Assembly: GCA_028564705.1 (NCBI GenBank)
Contig: JAPXFQ010000824.1
Location: 402,970 to 466,969, forward strand
Length of the DNA stretch: 64,000 nt
Source: Apricaphanius iberus
Taxonomy: Eukaryota > Chordata > Actinopteri > Cyprinodontiformes > Aphaniidae
Direction: 5' to 3'
This document shows positions 56,831 to 64,000 of the stretch, piece by piece. The notes under the pieces were generated by a model. It was not told the DNA's origin, ran no database searches, and saw only the letters and a list, made by a program, of their open reading frames with translations. How positions within the stretch are numbered: position 1 is the first letter of the stretch; each line of letters begins with the position of its first letter. The position numbers and the translations under genes were made by a program.

Positions 56831-57059
56831 TCTTTTAACTCAAAATTAAAAAGTAGTAATCAAAAAAAAAAAAAAAAAATTAATAGTAAAAAAATATTCG
56901 GTAAAAAAAAGGTAACTAAAATATTGGGTACTTTCATACTTTGTCTGAGGTCATAGCATGTTTTAATAACAAAAAATTATGTAATGGACAAAAATGTAAA
57001 TTTACAATTTTCTAAAGATGAAAATAAACAGAAATACATATATGGTACATAGGTAAAAG

Positions 57060-58215
57060 TTGTCAGGTAAAACTACTCCAAAAGTACATTTTTATTCAAA
57101 TAGTTACTCGAGTAAAAGTTCAGTTTAGTCAAATTACTCAAAAAGTACATTTTTATCCAAATAGTTACTCATGTAAAAGTTTGGTTTAGTAAAACTACCC
57201 CAAAAGTACATTTTTAACCAAATAGTTACTCAAGTAAAAGTTTGGTTTAGTAAAACTACCCCAAAAGTACATTTTTAACCAAATAGTTACTCGAGTAAAA
57301 GTTCAGTTCAGTAAAACTACTCCAAAAGTACATTTTTATCCAAATAGTTACTCATGTAAAAGTTTGGTTTAGTAAAACTACTCAAAAAGTACATTTTTAT
57401 CCAAATAGTTCCTCGAGTAAAAGTTCAGTTTAGTAAAACTGCTCCAAAAGTACATTTTTATCCAAATTGTTACTCATGTAAAAGTTCAGTTTAGTAAAAC
57501 TACTCCAAAAGTACATTTTTATCCAAATAGTTACTCAAGTAAAAGTTCAGTTTAGTAAAACTACTCCAAAAGTAAATTTTTATCCAAATAGTTACTCAAG
57601 TAAAAGTTCAGTTTAGTAAAACTACTCCAAAAGTACATTTTTATTCAAATAGTTACTCGAGTAAAAGTTCAGTTTAGTCAAATTACTCAAAAAGTACATT
57701 TTTATCCAAATAGTTACTCATGTAAAAGTTTGGTTTAGTAAAACTACTCAAAAAGTACATTTTTATCCAAATAGTTACTCATGTAAAAGTTTGGTTTAGT
57801 AAAACTACCCCAAAAGTACATTTTTAACCAAATAGTTACTCGAGTAAAAGTTCAGTTCAGTAAAACTACTCCAAAAGTACATTTTTATCCAAATAGTTAC
57901 TCATGTAAAAGTTTGGTTTAGTAAAACTACTCAAAAAGTACATTTTTATCCAAATAGTTCCTCGAGTAAAAGTTCAGTTTAGTAAAACTGCTCCAAAAAT
58001 ACATTTTTATCCAAATAGTTACTCATGTAAAAGTTCAGTTTAGTAAAACTACTCCAAAAGTACATTTTTATCCAAATAGTTACTCAAGTAAAAGTTCAGT
58101 TTAGTAAAACTACTCCAAAAGTACATTTTTATCCAAATAGTTACTCAAGTAAAAGTATGGTCTAGTAAAAGTACTCCAAAAGTACATTTTTATCCAAATA
58201 GTTACTCAGGTAAAA
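57060..58215. repeat. 61-bp minisatellite, about 19 copies
   Basis: aagtacatttttatccaaat, agttactcaagtaaaagttc and agtttagtaaaactactcc recur; aagtac at 57,082, 57,143, 57,204 and 57,265 are each 61 bp apart. Variants alternate ttcagttt with ttggttt. Ends near 58,215 where unique text resumes. Confidence 0.96.
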
Positions 58216-58599
58216 GTAGTCTAAATAGATATAACCCGCCATGCTAATCGCTAAGCTAAGGAGCTAACCATTGTAGCGATAATTATTCCATCTCCGGTTT
58301 AATGCCGCAACATTCTGTTTTACAGCGTCTGCTCCGTCACACACCCAGTGTGACATCGCCTCTGCTCCCGATACGTTAACAACGATCGCTTCTGCCGGGA
58401 TCAGCGACGACGGGTCGCCATGGAAACCGAGCGGAGAGAGGAAAAGAAACGGGGAAACCGAGCCGGTGGAAGTTTTTATGTGGGTCAGAATGAGTCTGAG
58501 AGGCAGCGCCTACATCTCCCATCATGCAATGCGTGAGGCGGTGAGTCATGGATGCCTGTGAAGTCGTCTTTGTGTTGGAAGAATACGGCCTTGATGTCC

Positions 58600-58634
<35 letters not shown>

Positions 58635-59280
58635 CTGTAATGAGATGATGCAGTTCAGCTGACGACGGACCAAAGATGCTCTTTATTCCTCCCCATGAGG
58701 AAGACTGAAACTCGGACCACGATGCAACAGTGTGCTGCGCCGGCTGGTTTTTGTGTTCAGGGTGTGGCGCTGAGGAGGACCAGGTTTCAGACGAATGAAA
58801 AGAGTCTGATCCTCTTTGTTGCTGCCTCCGGGGCGACACACACACACCTAGCCATGTGTGTGTGTGTGTCAGCAGCAGTTTCCCATGGGACGCTTTATTG
58901 TAGTTTCCTTCTGAGGAGCTGAATGAGCTCTGATGGACACACCTTTTAAGGTAAACTCCCAGGTCACACCTGTGGCCACGCCCACCACACAGGTAGAGCC
59001 TCCCTGACAAACACACACACACACACACACTTTCCTGCTGCTGTATTGTGATTCTTTCCTCATTCTGACCCGACTATATGAGCTGTGTGATTGGTTATAG
59101 TCCTACTGTTGCCCCTGACAACAAGCTACTTATTATTGGATGTATGAATAAAGGTGACTCCTGGTTTGGTTCTGCTGGTTCTAGACGGGCTTCACTAGAG
59201 GCTTTTATTCTGAAAGGACGGGGGAAACCCTCATGGTCCGACCTGATTGGCTCCTGGTCCTGGTACCAGCAGCTGGTTCC
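58216..59280. other. Non-coding DNA with CA microsatellites
   Basis: (AC)n at 58,600-58,633 and shorter runs near 58,840-58,870 and 59,010-59,030. C/V-rich open frames on minus come from these runs. No exon recognised. Confidence 0.5.
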
Positions 59281-59295
59281 GCCCATCTCTGTCAG

Positions 59296-61372
59296 ACATC
59301 CAACCAACCAACCATCATCCATCCACCTGTTCATCCAACCAACCAACAATCATCCAACCAACCAACCATCCAACCATCCATCCCACCATCATTCATCCAT
59401 CCAACCATTCATCCAACCATTCATCCATCCAACCATCCATCCACCTGTTCATCCAACCAACCATCATCCATCCACCTGTTCATCCAACCATCATTCATCC
59501 ATCCAACCAACCATCATCCATCCATCTGTTCATCCAACCATCATTCATCCATCATTCATCCAACCAACCATCATCCATCCATCTGTTCATCCAACCATCA
59601 TTCATCCATCATTCATCCAACCAACCATCGACCATCCATCTGTTCATCCAACCAACCAACAATCATCCAACCAACCAACCATCATCCATCCACCTGTTCA
59701 TCCAACCAACCAACAATCATCCAACCAACCAACCATCCAACCATCCATCCCACCATCATTCATCCATCCAACCATTCATCCATCCAACCATCCATCCACC
59801 TGTTCATCCAACCAACCATCATCCATCCACCTGTTCATCCAACCATCATTCATCCATCCAACCAACCATCATCCATCCATCTGTTCATCCAACCATCATT
59901 CATCCATCAATCATCCAACCAACCATCATATCCACGTTCATCCAACCATATTATCCATCCAACAACATCCATCCATCTGTTCATCCAACCATCATTCATC
60001 CATCATTCATCCAACCAACCATCATCCATCCATCTGTTCATCCAACCAACCAACTATCATCCAACCAACCAACCATCATCCATCAACCTGTTCATCCAAC
60101 CATCATCCATCCAACCATCATCCAACCAACTATCATCCTTTCAATCTGTTCATCCAACCAACAAACCAACCATCATCTTCAACCAACAAACCATCCAACC
60201 ATCATCCAAACATCCAGCCATCATCCAACCAACCATCATCCATCCAACCAACCATTATCCAACCATCCATCCACCCAACCATCCATCAAACCATCATCCG
60301 TCCAACCATCATCTTCAACCAACCAACCATCATCCAAACATCCAGCCATCATCCATCCAACCATCATCCATCCATCTGTTCATCCAACCAACCAATCATC
60401 ATCCATCCAACCAACCATCATCCATCCAACCATATCTGGATATCTGTTCATCCATCCATCCAACCATCTGTTCATCCAACCATCATCCATCTGTTCATCC
60501 AACCAACCAACCAACCAACCATCCATCCATCCACCATCCATCTGTGCATCCATCCATCCATTCATCCATCCGACCATCATCCATCCACCCATCCATCCAA
60601 CCATCATCCATACATCATCCATCCAACCATCATCCATCCAACCAACCATCATCCATCCATCTAACCAACCATCATCCATCCAACCAACCATCATCCATCC
60701 ATCTGTTCATCCAACCAACCATCCATCCATCCAACCAACCATCATCCATCCAACCAACCATCAATCTGTTCATCCATCCAACCGTCCAACCATCTGTTCA
60801 TCCAACCAACGATCATCCAACCAACTCATCCATCCAACCAACCATCATCCATCCATCTATTCATTCATCCAATCATCAATCCAACCATCTGTTCATCCAA
60901 CCATCATCCATCCACCCATCATTCATCCAACCATTCATCCATCCAACCATCATCCATCCATCATCCATCCATCTGTTCATCCATCCAACCATCCAACCAT
61001 CTGTTCATCCAACCATCATCCAACCAACTATCATCCTTTCAATCTGTTCATCCAATCAACAAACCAACAATCATCCAACCAATTCATCCATCCAACCATC
61101 CATCCATCATCCAACCAACTATCATCCTTTCAATCTGTTCATCCAACCAACAAACCAACAATCATCCAACCAATTCATCCATCCAACCATCCAACCATCA
61201 TCCAACCAACTATCATCCTTTCAATCTGTTCATCCAATCAACAAACCAACAATCATCCAACCAATTCATCCATCCAACCATCCATCCATCATCCAACCAA
61301 CTATCATCCTTTCAATCTGTTCATCCAACCAACAAACCAACCATCATCCAACCATCCATCCACTCTGTTCCT
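59296..61372. repeat. 2.1-kb CCATCCAACC-type satellite with higher-order structure
   Basis: Made of CATC, CATCCAAC and CTGTTCATCCAACCAACC words. Stop triplets are rare in this text, so plus-strand frames stay open for 528-717 codons in all three frames (H/P/S/N/I/T/Q only); none is a gene. Two levels of order are seen: a segment with accaacaatcatccaacc recurs 367 bp apart (59,345 and 59,712), and a 91-bp unit with aactatcatcctttcaatct recurs at 61,026, 61,117, 61,208 and 61,299. Confidence 0.97.
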
Positions 61373-62595
61373 TTAATAACTCATAATGTCTAATTTATTT
61401 AATCATCTTTTCTGATTCTTTTCATCTCATTTAGATCATTTTCTGCAGGTTTTCATTCTCTGGAGCTGTTTTTGTTTCTGTTTTATTGTCTTTCGTTGTT
61501 TTAAATCCCATTTTGGTTCCATTTGTGTTTATCAGTAACTGATGCTCCAGTTTTCTTCTGTTTCTACTTCCCCACATTCAGTAACTTCTAATTTTTAACC
61601 AAAAATATATAGCTAAAATAAAAAAAAAATCACCAAACCACATTAATGTGCGTGTTTGATGAGGTAATGGCTGTTTTTAACTGCGTTTCCAGCATGTGGG
61701 GGAGGAGGTGACTGTTGACAGTCACCATATCGACTGTTTGTGGACGTTTAGTCTGCTAACAGAGACGCTCTGAACCTTCACACACTGAGCCGGAGGAGGA
61801 GGTTCTTTGGGCAGGACGGGGTGAGCGACCCGTCATCTGATTGTCATGACAACGCCACACCCGAGGGAACGGAGGATGACTAAATCTGACATGCTGCTCT
61901 CAGGTGTGTCAGGGGGCGGAGTCAGCAAAGTGCTTCAGACGAACTGTAATCACTGATGGTTCACACACACTCCCTGTTATTAACCGTGTGTGTGTGTGTG
62001 TGTGTGTGTGTCAACACTGACTGCTCCTACAAAATAAAAGCATCAGATCCGACCTCATGAAGGCCAGGGATGCACCTATCTACCGGGCCGATTCAACACG
62101 CCAAGAATTAACAGATTATTCTCGTTTATGCGTCCGGCTATCGACCCACGGCTGAAAAAGTTCCTCCTGGTGTCTGTGGTGGCACCAAGGAGCTGAAAGT
62201 AGTGGAAGTTTTCAGCTCTGACGAACAGAAAAGGATTTTCACTAAAACCTACAGAACTCTCAGAGTACCAGATCCACGGTACCATCAGGTACCACTCAAT
62301 GACAAAAACACAGAGGGAAGAAGCAGCAGAACCGGGCCAGAACAGCCGAGTGGACCTGTTCCAGGCCCCCTGAGACAAAGAATGAGAAGAAGAAGAAGAA
62401 GAGGAACAGAGTGTGGGGGACATGCTGGTCGCCATGGAGACGAGGCGTGTTCAGTGTTTGCAGAACAAACAGCGGTACCTGCTAACTGTAGCCATGTATG
62501 TGTCAGATTACAGCGAACAGATTAATGGAGATTATCTGGATGGATGGATGGATCATATTTATTAATCTAGGGAGAGGAATGTGGTTTCTACGGGC
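61373..62595. other. Non-coding DNA
   Basis: AT-rich to 61,650, then more balanced. Open frames of 107-119 codons around 62,080-62,525 on both strands overlap each other and show no domain; GAAGAAGAA and TCC runs account for much of them. ccagggatgcacc at 62,063 resembles a hAT-like end. Confidence 0.4.
61986..62011. repeat. (TG)13 microsatellite
   Basis: Uninterrupted GT dinucleotides between unique flanks. Confidence 0.9.
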
Positions 62596-62599
62596 TAAT

Positions 62600-62692
62600 T
62601 TTTATTCTGTGTAAATCACTTTGAGTTACAATTGTTGTATGAAAAGCGCTTTATAAATAAAGTTTTATTGATTTATTGATTGATTGTTAAAA
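62600..62692 (+). mobile_element. LINE 3'-tail fragment
   Basis: gtgtaaatcactttgagtta, gaaaagcgctttataaataa and the gattgattgatt tail are the typical end of teleost LINEs. A ggatggatggatgg run precedes at 62,540. Confidence 0.6.
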
Positions 62693-63039
62693 AGCCAGGA
62701 GAGAGGAGAGTGAAAGAAGGGATTAGGAGATGAAGAGGAAGGATGTGAGGAAGGAAACGAGGAGGAAAAAGTGATTCAAAGTCCGTCAACCTTTATTGAA
62801 CAGCTGCTTCTTTACGTGTTCTTCATCCTCCTCCTGATTGGTCAGCAGGAGTACCGGTACCGGTTCTCTACAGCCGGACCTTTAGCCCAACAAAACCTGG
62901 CCTGCATGCTTCATTTAGTTCTTCATCACAGATGTCTAGTCTGACCTCTGACCTCCCACTGACTTCCTGTCACATGACCTTCAACAGGACGTTCCTGCTG
63001 CATCCAGAACCCTCCAGAGAGATGTTTGAGACTAAGAAC

Positions 63040-64000
63040 CAGTCATCAGAACCACCCAGAGACCCGGTACTTAACATCAGAACCACCTAGAGACCCGGTA
63101 CTTAACATCAGAACCACCTAGAGACCCGGTAACAGTCATCAGAACCACCTAGAGACCCGGTACTTAACATCAGAACCACCTAGAGACCCGGTACTTAACA
63201 TCAGAACCACCTAGAGACCCGAGCGGTACTTAACATCAGAACCACCCAGAGACCCGGTACTTAAACATCAGAACCACCCAGAGAACCGGTAACTAACATC
63301 AGAACCACCTAGAGACCCGTGGTACTTAACATCAGAACCACCAGCAACCCACTAACTAACATCAAACCACTAGAGACCCGGTACTTAACATCAGAACCAC
63401 CTAGAGACCCGGTACTTAACATAGAACCACCTAGAGACCGCGGGTTACTTAACATCAGAACCACCTAGAGACCCGGTACTTAACATCAGAACACCAGAGA
63501 CCCGGTACTTAACATCAGAACCACCCTAGAGACCCGGTACTTTACATCAGAACCACCCAGAGACCGGGTACTTAACATCAGAAACCACCAGAGACCCGGT
63601 ACTTAACATCAAAACCACCTAGAGACCCGGTACCAGTAATCAGAACCACCCAGAGACCCGGTACTTAACATCAGAACCACCCAGAGACCCGGTACTTAAC
63701 ATCAGAACCACTAGAGACCGGGTACTTACATCAGAACCACCTAGAGACCCGGTACCAGTCATCAGAACCACCCAGAGACCCGGTACTTAACATCAGAACC
63801 ACCCAGAGACCCGGTACTTAACATCAGAACCACCTAGAGACCCGGTAACAGTCATCAGAACCACCTAGAGACCCGGTACTTAACATCAGAACCACCCAGA
63901 GACCCGGTACTTAACATCAGAACCACCTAGAGACCCGGTACTTAACATCAGAACCACCTAGAGACCCGGTACTTAACATCAGAACCACCTAGAGACCCGG
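63040..64000. repeat. 31-bp minisatellite reaching the right window edge
   Basis: Unit gagacccggtacttaacatc plus agaaccaccta; copies start at 63,061 and 63,092 (31 bp apart) and continue to position 64,000, about 31 visible copies. A variant with ggtaacagtcatc recurs. Copies at 63,220-63,600 have many small gaps. The array is cut by the window. Confidence 0.96.

Noticed and set aside
59078..61386. Three overlapping open frames of 528-717 codons
   Set aside because: All consist of the CATC/CAAC satellite; all three frames are open because the repeat lacks stops, and the composition is limited to a few residues.
62076..62525. Open frames of 107-119 codons on both strands
   Set aside because: They overlap each other, contain low-complexity serine and arginine runs from TCC/GAA repeats, and show no domain or exon borders.
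63040..64000. CRISPR-like regular repeat
   Set aside because: 31-bp units are contiguous with no unique spacers, and the genome is eukaryotic.

Overview
The window looks like a piece of a teleost fish nuclear genome. Coding sequence is split into short exons with GT/AG borders. Introns and intergenic DNA are full of minisatellites, LINE 3' tails and hAT-like MITE fragments of kinds common in ray-finned fish. No bacterial-type operon, CRISPR array, rRNA or tRNA was seen. I recognise two protein-coding genes, arranged tail to tail. Species cannot be named from the sequence alone.

Positions 95-2837 (+) hold the last six coding exons of rmc1 (regulator of MON1-CCZ1; C18orf8/Mic1), entering from beyond the left edge. 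Its last intron contains a 39-bp minisatellite with a MITE inserted in it. Positions 2838 to about 10,850 are non-coding: the rmc1 3' UTR, AT-rich repeat-bearing intergenic DNA, and probably the long 3' UTR of the next gene.

Positions 36,806 down to 10,850 (-) hold a complete rreb1 coding sequence (Ras-responsive element binding protein 1). I reconstructed seventeen coding exons. Every splice junction has GT/AG borders and every phase agrees, giving 5,319 nt, or 1,772 residues plus a stop. The protein has about 16 C2H2 zinc fingers, a PIDLS CtBP-type motif, acidic linkers and a conserved-looking C-terminus. Several introns are largely made of tandem arrays: an 11-bp-based AT array (11.5-14.4 kb), a roughly 170-270 bp array carrying copies of an exon/donor junction (18.3-19.2 kb), an 83-bp GGAA array (21.3-21.66 kb), a 13-bp array with 78-bp higher-order structure (24.8-26.4 kb), and a 69-bp array (32.4-34.25 kb).

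Positions 36.8-64 kb have no supported coding exon and are probably rreb1 5' introns or upstream DNA, with one weak non-coding exon candidate near 48.0 kb. This part holds a 334-bp/668-bp higher-order satellite (37.5-39.9 kb), a MITE with terminal inverted repeats (43.2-43.7 kb), a broken L2-like LINE nested in a hAT-like MITE (48.6-50.4 kb), a 61-bp array (57.1-58.2 kb), a 2.1-kb CCATCCAACC-type satellite (59.3-61.4 kb) and a 31-bp array running off the right edge. The long open frames in the satellites are repeat artefacts. I saw no convincing new biological system. The points most worth following up are repeat structure around rreb1 splice sites, nested or minimal retroposon insertions, and the length and assembly quality of the arrays.
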